This document shows positions 43,207 to 50,844 of a stretch of DNA of 64,000 nt, piece after piece. The DNA comes from JAVVHH01 sp965199585 (lineage in GTDB: Bacteria; Pseudomonadota; Alphaproteobacteria; Acetobacterales; Acetobacteraceae), in contig CBDASI010000002.1 of NCBI GenBank assembly GCA_965199585.1, positions 1,984,001-2,048,000 on the forward strand, in the 5' to 3' direction. Below the pieces are notes generated by a model that was not told the origin of the DNA, searched no databases, and was given only the letters and a program-made list of their open reading frames with translations. The number at the start of each line of letters is the position of its first letter. Position 1 is the first letter of the stretch. Made by a program: the position numbers and the translations under genes.

Positions 43207-43575
43207 CTAGCTCGTCACCCGTCCTTCAGCACATGAACGCCACGGAAGTTGGCCAAGCGGCACCTCGCGGCCCCAGTTCCCCTCAAAGCAATGCCGATCC
43301 GACATGAAATGTAAACGCGCAACACCGGTACCATACACGTCAGTCCACTGGAACAACGCAACATCGCAGCCTTCGTCACCGATCGGCTCGAGTGTGCCGG
43401 TGACGTCGCGGTCGGGCTCGTGCAACACGTACCGACCGTGCAGCCCGTCTGCGCTGTCCTCGATCCACGTGTCGATCGCCTTGGGGCCGACACTCTCGAC
43501 TTCACCGCGGTAGAAGCCGGTAACACCGCCATGCCAACTGGCGCACGCGGCGACCAGTAACAGGGCGGGAAACAT
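43207..43575 (-). CDS. Small putative lipoprotein overlapping lepA
   Basis: The 122-residue protein has a very short hydrophobic leader and lipobox-like LLLVAACASW (Cys at residue 11), then a soluble beta-rich domain with YRGEVESVGPKAIDTWIEDS, DRDVTGTLEPIGDEGCD and CFEGNWGREVPLGQLP. No family is recognised. Its ATG shares one base with the lepA stop (TGATG), so it depends on lepA translation. The leader lacks the usual positive residues, so lipidation is uncertain. Confidence 0.65.
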   Translation of the reverse strand: MFPALLLVAACASWHGGVTGFYRGEVESVGPKAIDTWIEDSADGLHGRYVLHEPDRDVTGTLEPIGDEGCDVALFQWTDVYGTGVARLHFMSDRHCFEGNWGREVPLGQLPWRSCAEGRVTS

Positions 43576-45380
43576 CAGGCGTCCATCTTCAGGGCGGCGA
43601 GAAAGGCGCTCTGCGGGATCTCGACTTTGCCGAACTGGCGCATCCGCTTCTTGCCTTCCTTCTGCTTGTCCAACAGCTTGCGCTTGCGGCTGATGTCGCC
43701 GCCGTAGCACTTCGCGGTCACGTCCTTGGACAGCGCGCTGATAGTCTCGCGGGCGATGATGCGGCCGCCGATGCCGGCCTGGATGGCGATTTTGAACAAC
43801 TGCTTGGGGATAAGCTCCTTCAGCTTGGCACAAATGGAACGCCCGCGCTGCTCGGCGGCGCTGCGGTGGGCGATGAAGCTGAGGGCATCGACCGGGTCGG
43901 CGTTGACCAGGATGGAGATGCGGACGAGGTCGCTTTCCTCGTAGCCGTCCATCGCATAGTCGAAGCTGGCATAGCCACGGCTGACGCTTTTGAGGCGGTC
44001 GTAGAAGTCGAACACCACTTCGTTCAGCGGCAGGCGATAGACGGCCATGGCGCGGTTGCCGACATAGGTGAGGTCCGACTGCTGGCCGCGGCGCTCGCTG
44101 CACAGGGTGAGGATGCTGCCGAGGTATTCGTCGGGGACCATGATGGTCGCCTTGATCCAGGGCTCGTCGATGTGATCGATCTGAGTCGGGTCCGGCATGT
44201 CGGCCGGGTTATGGAGTTCCTCGATGGCGCCGCGGACGGTGTGGATGCGATAGACCACGCTGGGCGCGGTGGCGATCAGGTCGAGGTTGAACTCGCGGGA
44301 GAGGCGCTCCTGGATGATCTCCAGGTGGAGCAGGCCGAGGAAGCCGCAGCGATAGCCAAAGCCCAACGCGGCGGACGTCTCGGCTTCGAAGTGGAAGCTC
44401 GAATCGTTGAGACGCAACTTGGCGAGGCTGTCGCGCAGATGCTCGAAATCGTCGGCGTCGACGGGGAACAGGCCGCACCAGACGACGGGGACGCTCGGCT
44501 TGAAGCCGGCCAGCGCCGTGGTGGCGGGGACGCGGTCGTCGGTGATGGTGTCGCCCACGTTGCAATCGGCGACCGTCTTCATGGCGGCGGTGATGTAGCC
44601 CATCTCGCCCGGGCCGAGATCGGCCACGGGGACCATCTTGGGCGAGAACACGCCCACCTGTTCGATCTGGTAGGCGGCGCCGCTGGACATCATGCGGATG
44701 CGTTGGCCGCGCTTGAGCCGGCCGTCGCGCACGCGGATCAGGATGACCACGCCGAGATACTGATCGTACCAGCTGTCGACGAGCAGGGCGGTAAGCGGGG
44801 CGCCGGCATCGCCTTTGGGCGGCGGCAGCCGGGTCACAAGCGCCTCGAGGACGTCAGGAATGCCGATGCCGGTCTTGGCGCTGATCATGACGGCGTCGTC
44901 GGCCGGGATGCCGATCACGTCCTCGATTTGCTGCTTGACCCGGTCGGGCTCGGCGGCGGGGAGGTCGATCTTGTTCAGCACCGGCACGATCTCGTGCTTG
45001 GCGTCGATGGCCTGGTAGACGTTGGCCAGCGTCTGAGCCTCGACGCCCTGGCTCGCATCCACCACCAGAAGGCTGCCTTCGCAGGCTGCCAGGCTGCGGC
45101 TAACCTCGTAGGCGAAGTCGACGTGCCCGGGGGTGTCCATCAGGTTGAGTGTGTAGACGAGGCCGTCATTTGCCTTATAGGACAGGCGAACCGTCTGCGC
45201 CTTGATGGTAATGCCGCGCTCTTTTTCGAGATCCATGTTGTCGAGCACCTGGCTCGTCATCTCTCGCTCGGTGAGGCCACCGCAGGTTTGGATCAGCCGA
45301 TCCGCAAGCGTAGACTTGCCATGGTCGATATGCGCGATGATCGAGAAGTTCCGGATGCGGTCGAGCGGCGTGTCGGTCAT
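43575..45380 (-). CDS. lepA: Elongation factor 4 (LepA), ribosomal back-translocase GTPase
   Basis: The 601-residue GTPase acts on stalled ribosomes. It has G1 AHIDHGKSTLADRL (residues 16-29), G3 DTPGHVDFAYEVSRSLAA, G4 NKIDLPAAEPD and the LepA-specific C-terminal domain with ISALSKDVTAKCYGGDISRK then RKLLDKQKEGKKRM. Length and order of domains are normal. It is followed with one-base overlap by a small lipoprotein gene. Confidence 0.98.
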   Translation of the reverse strand: MTDTPLDRIRNFSIIAHIDHGKSTLADRLIQTCGGLTEREMTSQVLDNMDLEKERGITIKAQTVRLSYKANDGLVYTLNLMDTPGHVDFAYEVSRSLAACEGSLLVVDASQGVEAQTLANVYQAIDAKHEIVPVLNKIDLPAAEPDRVKQQIEDVIGIPADDAVMISAKTGIGIPDVLEALVTRLPPPKGDAGAPLTALLVDSWYDQYLGVVILIRVRDGRLKRGQRIRMMSSGAAYQIEQVGVFSPKMVPVADLGPGEMGYITAAMKTVADCNVGDTITDDRVPATTALAGFKPSVPVVWCGLFPVDADDFEHLRDSLAKLRLNDSSFHFEAETSAALGFGYRCGFLGLLHLEIIQERLSREFNLDLIATAPSVVYRIHTVRGAIEELHNPADMPDPTQIDHIDEPWIKATIMVPDEYLGSILTLCSERRGQQSDLTYVGNRAMAVYRLPLNEVVFDFYDRLKSVSRGYASFDYAMDGYEESDLVRISILVNADPVDALSFIAHRSAAEQRGRSICAKLKELIPKQLFKIAIQAGIGGRIIARETISALSKDVTAKCYGGDISRKRKLLDKQKEGKKRMRQFGKVEIPQSAFLAALKMDA

Positions 45381-45432
45381 GGCCGTGATGTAAGCGTTCC
45401 CGCGCGGAAAGTCAGCCGCGGTGAACAGGCGG

Positions 45433-45672
45433 TCAGGATGGACGTCCCGACTTGGTCAGACGGTCGAACATGTCGCGCATGACGTCGGCGCCGGCGGGGG
45501 CCAGCGCGAACCAGGAACGGAGCAGCGAGTCCGGTGAGAATCGATCGACCGCCTCGGTCATTTGCGATTCAAGCTTGCTCATCATGGCGTCCTGCATCGG
45601 CTTGACGTCCGGAAGCCCGAAGAACTGACGCGCTTCGTCGGGTGTGCAGTCGATCTCGAATTTGACCTTCAT
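45433..45672 (-). CDS. DUF6489-like small conserved protein
   Basis: The 79-residue protein begins KVKFEIDCTPDEARQFFGLP with DVKPMQDAMMSKLESQMTEA and resembles the DUF6489 family, which is common in alphaproteobacteria and often linked to polyhydroxyalkanoate granules or membrane stress (family assignment by eye; role unclear). The ATG at 45672 starts the conserved part. It lies upstream of lepA on the same strand with 52 bp between. Confidence 0.7.
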   Translation of the reverse strand: MKVKFEIDCTPDEARQFFGLPDVKPMQDAMMSKLESQMTEAVDRFSPDSLLRSWFALAPAGADVMRDMFDRLTKSGRPS

Positions 45673-45743
45673 GTAACATCTCCCCACCAGCGGGGTCATC
45701 CTCGCATGGATGACGCCAATCGCCGATGGGAGATGATGTGGGT

Positions 45744-45923
45744 TCAGTCGTTGCTGTGGCCGGCGGCCCACGACGATGCGGCAATGTTGTAGCGTGCGGC
45801 CTCCCGGGCGAGGTCTGGCTCCTGGTCGAGCAGGGTCGGGCCACTCAGATCGGCGGAGGTCATGGAGTTGTCGTCGCGACGAAATAGGTCGCGAAGTCGC
45901 TTTAGAGCGTCGGTATGCTGCAT
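45744..45923 (-). CDS. Small protein of unknown function, 59 residues
   Basis: ATG at 45923 is preceded by AGAGGA at good spacing. The frame reads QHTDALKRLRDLFRRDDNSM, then TSADLSGPTLLDQEPDLARE and AARYNIAASSWAAGHSND. The N-terminus is basic and amphipathic, the rest acidic and soluble. No family is recognised. Codon usage (strong third-position GC) and the ribosome binding site suggest a real gene, though it is short. Confidence 0.55.
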   Translation of the reverse strand: MQHTDALKRLRDLFRRDDNSMTSADLSGPTLLDQEPDLAREAARYNIAASSWAAGHSND

Positions 45924-46030
45924 CTGTGCTGTCCTCTTGAGCGGATAGACCGCAATTGGAACGAGGACGTGTCACTCCCTGCTGCAGTGCAACATGGTCC
46001 TTTCTGCCGTGAAAGCAAGCGTTGCTGTGG

Positions 46031-47239
46031 TCAGCTCCGCGCCGCGACGACGCGGCCGAGATCGGTCGATACCCACAGGACAATTGCCGCGAGCGAAAGC
46101 GCTGCCATCGTGAGCGCGACGCTGATGGCGCCGTAGGATTCGAGGATTCTCGCGAGGAAGGCGCTGGAGACCGATGCGGCGACGAGTTGGGCCAGCCCGA
46201 CCAGTGCCGCCGCCAACCCGGCCTGATCGCGATGAGCGCTGATCGCTAGATAGACCAGGTTCGGCGAAATAATGCCGCGCACGAAGCACCCGACCAGTAG
46301 CGGCGGTAGCAAGAGCAGCGGGCCGAGGTCCGGAACGGCGAACGCGGCGACGACCAGGCAGACATTGGCGATGGCCTGGACGATCAACGCCGGCCAGACG
46401 AGACTGCGCGAGTTGAAGCGGCGCACCAGGCGAGCGCTCATATAAGCGCCGCCGCTTAAGGCCGCCGCGGTGCAGGCGAATACGGCGGCGTAGACCTCTG
46501 AAGAGTATCCGAGTTGGGAGACCACGACGACAGGCGCGGCGGCGATATACGCGAAGATTGCGGCATAACTCAGGGCGTTGACCAGCGAGATCCGTCGGAA
46601 GCCCTCATCGCGCAACATCTCCCGGCTGGCCGCAAAGCCCAAGCCGTCGGATCGCCTGATGGCGGGCGGCGTTCGAGTCTCTGATAGGAAAAGAGCGACG
46701 ATGGCGAGTAGGACGGTGCCCCCGATAGCCAGCAGGAAGTGCACGCTGCGCCATCCTCCGACGGCGATCACGCCGGTGCCGAGAGCCGGCGCTAGCATCG
46801 GCATGATCGTGAGTACGACACTGACATACGATTGCTTGCGCCGGGCTGCCTCGCCGGTGAAAAGGTCCTGCACCATAGCGTAGGCTTGAACCGAGCAAGC
46901 TCCTGCACCGATCCCTTGCACCAACCGACACGTTGCAAGCGCGCCACCCGATGTGGCAAAACTGCAACAGAGGCCGGCGGAAATGTAGATGATCAACGCC
47001 CAGAGAAGCGCGGATCGCCGGCCGAAAAGGTCGGATGCGCGTCCGCCGGCGAACTGGCCGATGCTGAAACCGAGCACAAACAACGAAAGTGTGAGACCGG
47101 CGACGAACACGGTCGTTCCGATAACGTTAGGTAAAAGCGAGAGAGTTGGGGCACTTAAGTCTATCGACAGTGCCGGAAGCCCGGCGATCAACCCGAGCAG
47201 GAGCGTGTAGCGGAGGCTGGCCGGAGGAATTTGGCGCAA
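46031..47239 (-). CDS. MFS multidrug exporter, Bcr/CflA family
   Basis: The 402-residue protein has 12 spans and the family motifs GLPALSIDLSAPTLSLLPNV, SIGQFAGGRASDLFGRRSAL (motif A) and RLVQGIGAGACSVQAYAMVQ then DLFTGEAARRKQSYVSVVLT. Family members export bicyclomycin, chloramphenicol and peptides or sulfonamides by proton antiport. It is divergent from the SARP/TPR regulator (51 bp between starts), so it may be that regulator's target or the exporter of the peptide locus further right (inference). Confidence 0.88.
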   Translation of the reverse strand: MRQIPPASLRYTLLLGLIAGLPALSIDLSAPTLSLLPNVIGTTVFVAGLTLSLFVLGFSIGQFAGGRASDLFGRRSALLWALIIYISAGLCCSFATSGGALATCRLVQGIGAGACSVQAYAMVQDLFTGEAARRKQSYVSVVLTIMPMLAPALGTGVIAVGGWRSVHFLLAIGGTVLLAIVALFLSETRTPPAIRRSDGLGFAASREMLRDEGFRRISLVNALSYAAIFAYIAAAPVVVVSQLGYSSEVYAAVFACTAAALSGGAYMSARLVRRFNSRSLVWPALIVQAIANVCLVVAAFAVPDLGPLLLLPPLLVGCFVRGIISPNLVYLAISAHRDQAGLAAALVGLAQLVAASVSSAFLARILESYGAISVALTMAALSLAAIVLWVSTDLGRVVAARS

Positions 47240-47290
47240 TGAAATCTTCTTTAAAATTCTAAGCGTTACTCCGGTTATCAGTGTTTTAGC

Positions 47291-49282
47291 ATGCGTCGTC
47301 TACGTTTGCATGTCGTGCGTCTCATGTGGAATGATGGTGTATCAGTGCCGAACAAACAGCCTGAGGTTGTGGGACTAAGGACGATGGAAGGTGGAATCGC
47401 GCATATCGAGCAACGCTCGAGTGTCGACGAGGCGTCGAAGATCCGGATCCGCCTCACTCTCATCGGGGATTTTAAGGCAGATACTGCCGATGGCCAGTCG
47501 CTTCTCCCGGTGAGCCGAAAGGCGCGTGCGCTTCTGTGCATCATCGGGATGGCCCGCCCGCAAGGCGCTCTGCGTGCCGTTGCCGGCGCCCTGCTTTGGT
47601 CGAGCAAGCATCGCGAAGCCGTGGCGAACTCGTTACGCCAGGCGCTCGGGGAGTTGCAGCCGCTCTTGGCGGCCTGTGGTCGGCCTTACCTGATCGCGAC
47701 CAAGCGGGGCCGTCTGGTGTTGGATCCGGAGTCCGTCTGGGTCGACGTGCTGGACATGACGTCGGCGCAGGCCTCCGCCATCGATCCGCGTGACCCGGCC
47801 AACATGCTGTGCCGCGACCTGCGTGGCATCTCTCCCACCCTCGACGCATACCTCGATCGGTTGTGGGTGGAGATCGAGTATCGCCGGGCTCTGGTGCCGG
47901 ATCGTCCGGCGGCTCTTGGCGGGTGGCGCGAAGTTGGGCAGGGTGGATACCCGATGAGCCGCCAGTTCAATGGAATCCCGTCAGATCCCAATCGCCTGTT
48001 CGGGCACCCCTCGGTGGGCGGCCTGAGCTTTGAGAAACTCGATCGGTTTCCGCAGGCGTTCACGACCGTTGCGGGCATACCGGATCACCAACTTGGTTGG
48101 CGAATGGCGGTGTTGCCCTTCCGTAGCCTAGGCGCGCCAGTTGGGCGGGGCATCGCGCTCGGCATGGCCGAAGAGGTTTCGGCGGCACTGGGCCGCTTCC
48201 GCGCGCCCCGCCTAGTCGCGACGGCTACGTTCTGGGATGGCGTCGGTCCGGCTGCCGATGCGATGAGTCGGTGCCGCACATACAACTTGGACTATATTAT
48301 CGACGGCACGATACAGGTCATGAACCAGTTGGTCCGCGTGACGGTGACGTTGCTGGACGTAGTGTTGAACTTTGAGGTGATCTGGAGCCAGCGGTTTGAG
48401 GGATCGCTCGACGATCTCTTTAGTTTACAAGATCGTATCGCATCGGAGACCGTGGCTCAGGTCGATCCTGAGCTCTACCAGCGCCGCTGGGCAGCGGCCG
48501 GGCAATCGAAGACGGTTACTCCTGAAGCTCATAGGGCGGTCCTTGAAGCGATTCAGGGCATCTTCAGGCTTGATCGACCCGGATTTACCCGAGCAAAAGA
48601 CCTGTTGATGACCGCGATCAGATTGGATCCTGACTTTGCGGCCGCACATGCCTGGCTAGCGTATTGGGGCATCATGGCTGTCGGAATGGGCTGGGCCAGT
48701 GATCCGGCTGAGATCTTTGCGCTGGCTGGTAATTCGGCTGAGCGAGCGATATCGCTGGACCCGCTAGACGCGCGCGCGCTGGCAATCGCAGGTCACGTAA
48801 GAGCATATCTTTTTCACGACGTGAAAGCCGCTCAAGCGCTTCATGTCAAAGCGATTGAGCTAAATCCCAACTTGCCGGTCGCGTGGACTGCAAGCGCTTG
48901 GTCGAAGATTTACAGCGGTGACCATGCCACGGCGCTGCGACATGCACAGATGGCTAACGCATTATCTCCGCGTGACCCGCACGCCTTCTTTATCGATCAT
49001 GCTGCAATGACAGCTCACTTCTTTTTGAAAGAGTTGGCCGAAGCCGACACTCTTGCTGAAACTGTCCTATCAAAAGAAACGAGCCACGCATCCGCGCTGA
49101 AGACCAGGTTGGCCATACTCGGGCATCTTGGAAGGCTGGACGAAGCGGCCGATCACCTCACCAGACTTCAGAAAATCGAGCCGTCCATAACCGTCTCCGC
49201 CATATTGTCGCGTCCTCCGTTGCAGAAGAAAGACTTGGAGTATTATGCGGAAGGCTTAAGGAAGGCGAAGGTGCCAGAGTAA
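47291..49282 (+). CDS. SARP-like winged-helix regulator with FlgO/TolB-like domain and TPR repeats
   Basis: The 663-residue protein has three parts. First comes an N-terminal winged helix of the SARP/HilA type (RIRLTLIGDFKADTADGQSL, then AVAGALLWSSKHREAVANSL and RQALGELQPLL, about 50-115). Next is a middle domain like those after CadC-type regulators (WRMAVLPFRSLGAPVGRGIA, then NLDYIIDGTIQVMNQLVRVT, about 275-400). The C-terminal half carries TPR-type helices (LLMTAIRLDPDFAAAHAWLA, AIELNPNLPVAWTASAWSKI). The start is uncertain (ATG 47291 or 47384). It is divergent from the MFS exporter and ends 4 bp from the convergent DUF6065-like gene. Confidence 0.75.
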   Translation: MRRLRLHVVRLMWNDGVSVPNKQPEVVGLRTMEGGIAHIEQRSSVDEASKIRIRLTLIGDFKADTADGQSLLPVSRKARALLCIIGMARPQGALRAVAGALLWSSKHREAVANSLRQALGELQPLLAACGRPYLIATKRGRLVLDPESVWVDVLDMTSAQASAIDPRDPANMLCRDLRGISPTLDAYLDRLWVEIEYRRALVPDRPAALGGWREVGQGGYPMSRQFNGIPSDPNRLFGHPSVGGLSFEKLDRFPQAFTTVAGIPDHQLGWRMAVLPFRSLGAPVGRGIALGMAEEVSAALGRFRAPRLVATATFWDGVGPAADAMSRCRTYNLDYIIDGTIQVMNQLVRVTVTLLDVVLNFEVIWSQRFEGSLDDLFSLQDRIASETVAQVDPELYQRRWAAAGQSKTVTPEAHRAVLEAIQGIFRLDRPGFTRAKDLLMTAIRLDPDFAAAHAWLAYWGIMAVGMGWASDPAEIFALAGNSAERAISLDPLDARALAIAGHVRAYLFHDVKAAQALHVKAIELNPNLPVAWTASAWSKIYSGDHATALRHAQMANALSPRDPHAFFIDHAAMTAHFFLKELAEADTLAETVLSKETSHASALKTRLAILGHLGRLDEAADHLTRLQKIEPSITVSAILSRPPLQKKDLEYYAEGLRKAKVPE

Positions 49283-49286
49283 AAAT

Positions 49287-50081
49287 TTAGACTTTGTTGG
49301 GCAAAGCATCCAACTCAGCAGACGGAACCGGGCACAGGCGGCGCTTGCGAACAGACACGGCATAGTCGCCTTGGCGCGACACCGCATTCTCCGCTGGTAG
49401 CAATACTTTGCCTAAGGCGGTCCAGTCTGCTTGTGAGATTTCGGACGCATCACTGCATTTGATGGCGGCAAGCAGATCGTCTCTGTAAGCCATTTGCGGC
49501 AATGGTAGCACTTGCAAGAAGGGGACCTCGGCCCTGAATAAAACAGGGGAGTCTGTTCGTACTATTCTGAAGTTGTTGAACAGTGGGCCAAACCAGATGT
49601 CCGTCTCAACAATGCCTTCCCAAGTAGCTAAACCTGGAATCTGCGGCAGGTTAATTGGCGCTCTTACGTTAACGCTCCAACCAGGCCGAGTTTTCACAAG
49701 CAAGCCCGACCAAATTTGCACGCTCCCGGCTTCTGGAAGGGCCGTAATAAACGGGGGCGAATAGCCGCGAAGAAATTCGGGAACAACTTCGTCGAACGCA
49801 TCACTTGCGCCGGGAAATTGAATGGCGCCGGAGTCTGTCCCGCTCAGCGGCAGCCAGTCCGCATCTTCGTCATCAGACCAATAGATCTGCTCACCATCCC
49901 ACATCAACCGAAAAGTCATCGGCGGAAACAGCCAGTATCCGTTCCCAGTCGCCGACGTTACTGCATCGCAGTAACGCATGGCTCGGCTGGGGATGTATCC
50001 TGCCCCAGACCGATCGGCGCGCTTCGGCAATCTTCCGTTTGGAAGTAGTCGGAAGAACTCAATCAGGGATTTCTCGGTCAT
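49287..50081 (-). CDS. DUF6065-like protein, encoded behind a tiny peptide
   Basis: The 264-residue protein has the pattern I associate with DUF6065: IWSGLLVKTRPGWSVNVRAP followed by INLPQI, then WEGIVETDIWFGPLFNNFRI and RAEVPFLQVLPLPQM. No enzyme motif is recognised and its fold is unclear; a cupin-like or beta-sandwich protein is possible. The ATG at 50081 has a poor ribosome binding site (CCAAAATTCCCA). It is probably co-transcribed with the 26-codon peptide gene 54 bp upstream and expressed at a lower level, as is typical of modifying enzymes in peptide operons (inference). Confidence 0.6.
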   Translation of the reverse strand: MTEKSLIEFFRLLPNGRLPKRADRSGAGYIPSRAMRYCDAVTSATGNGYWLFPPMTFRLMWDGEQIYWSDDEDADWLPLSGTDSGAIQFPGASDAFDEVVPEFLRGYSPPFITALPEAGSVQIWSGLLVKTRPGWSVNVRAPINLPQIPGLATWEGIVETDIWFGPLFNNFRIVRTDSPVLFRAEVPFLQVLPLPQMAYRDDLLAAIKCSDASEISQADWTALGKVLLPAENAVSRQGDYAVSVRKRRLCPVPSAELDALPNKV

Positions 50082-50092
50082 TGGGAATTTTG

Positions 50093-50138
50093 GTAAAGGC
50101 GGCGCTCCGCTCAGTAGCAGAGCGCCTCTTTGCCTTTA
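50093..50138. repeat. Extended hairpin between peptide gene and DUF6065-like gene
   Basis: TAAAGGC at 50093-50099 pairs with GCCTTTA at 50132-50138, and inside it GGCGCTC pairs with GAGCGCC around a 12-base loop, with a 5-base bulge on one side. On the minus strand the hairpin starts within the stop codon of the peptide gene and is followed by ACCAAAATTCCC rather than a long T-run. It may be a partial terminator or an RNA-stabilising stem that sets peptide and DUF6065 levels apart. Confidence 0.65.
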
Positions 50139-50216
50139 GAAGTTTACCATTCCGGCGCCGATCTTGACGCGGCCGGTGTCCTTGGTGGAGGAGGGGGTCT
50201 TGGTCTGCTTGGCCAT
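50136..50216 (-). CDS. 26-residue peptide gene, candidate RiPP precursor
   Basis: ATG at 50216 is preceded by GGAGAAG at about 4-5 bases. The frame encodes a basic, Thr/Ser/Lys-rich head (AKQTKTPSSTKDTGR) and a short tail VKIGAGMVNF, then TAA. Third positions are almost all G or C although the upstream leader is AT-rich, which argues for real coding. It is too small for usual gene callers. It lies directly upstream of the DUF6065-like gene. It has no Cys and only one Asp, so if modified, Thr, Ser, Asn, Met or Phe would be the sites. A short regulatory or toxic peptide is an alternative. Confidence 0.65.
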   Translation of the reverse strand: MAKQTKTPSSTKDTGRVKIGAGMVNF

Positions 50217-50500
50217 CTTACTTCTCCGAGAGGCGTTATTGCCTGAAACACTTCTAGCAAGGTAAAGAATAAGTAGCTACATGTAATACGTTATTTAGAC
50301 ATAAATAATAAGTTAGAAATCTCGTACTCTACATTGACACATAACTGGCTACGGGACCGAAACGGTAGCATATAAGCCTGTTTAGTCTAAATACCCTGTC
50401 TAAACGTAAAGTCGATTACTTCTGTCAGAAGCGCGTGGGACATTATCTACTCTGGAAAGGCATAGATCGGCCCGTTCCCTGCTTGTGAACGTTTAGTGCC
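50217..50500 (-). promoter_or_regulatory. AT-rich leader and promoter region of the peptide operon with GTCTAAA repeats
   Basis: This is the most AT-rich stretch of the window. GTCTAAA occurs as a direct repeat at 50385-50391 and 50398-50404 (13-bp period), and as the inverted copy TTTAGAC at 50294-50300. GTTTAG at 50380-50385 makes the first copy part of a larger imperfect palindrome. SARP-type regulators bind short direct repeats near -35 boxes, so the encoded SARP/TPR protein may bind here (inference). The leader contains a small GGCAATAACGCC palindrome just before the ribosome binding site. Confidence 0.45.
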
Positions 50501-50844
50501 TGGGAACTTTGCGACGAGTTGTGGGATCGAGCAATGAGACTGCTGCCCGAGCATCCGCCGCCGAGATGTGGCTGCATCGCGCGCCACCAAACCCTTACGC
50601 ATCGGGTTCCGAACACGCGGTGTGTTGCGTCCGTGGTATCGCCGTAGGCGGCCGTGTCCGCAGAGATCGACGTATACGATGCACTATAACGACGCAGAGT
50701 GCGCCGTCGGCTCGATCAAGACATACGAAGTAATCGACGACCGAGAACGCCGGTCGCCTAAATCGAGTGATCGCCTGGTCAGCCGCTCGCGCGGCAGCCA
50801 GGGCTTCGGGCTATCCCAAGCGTCGCGGTTTTCTCGCTAACCGA
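50501..50844. other. No recognisable gene
   Basis: Short frames of 60-90 codons occur on the plus strand but have no motifs and no ribosome binding sites. The minus strand is likewise unconvincing. The stretch lies between the radical SAM gene, transcribed toward it, and the AT-rich peptide promoter. Confidence 0.45.

Noticed and set aside
43866..45482. Plus-strand open frame of 538 codons
   Set aside because: Exact antisense of lepA; composition reflects complementary GC-rich codons.
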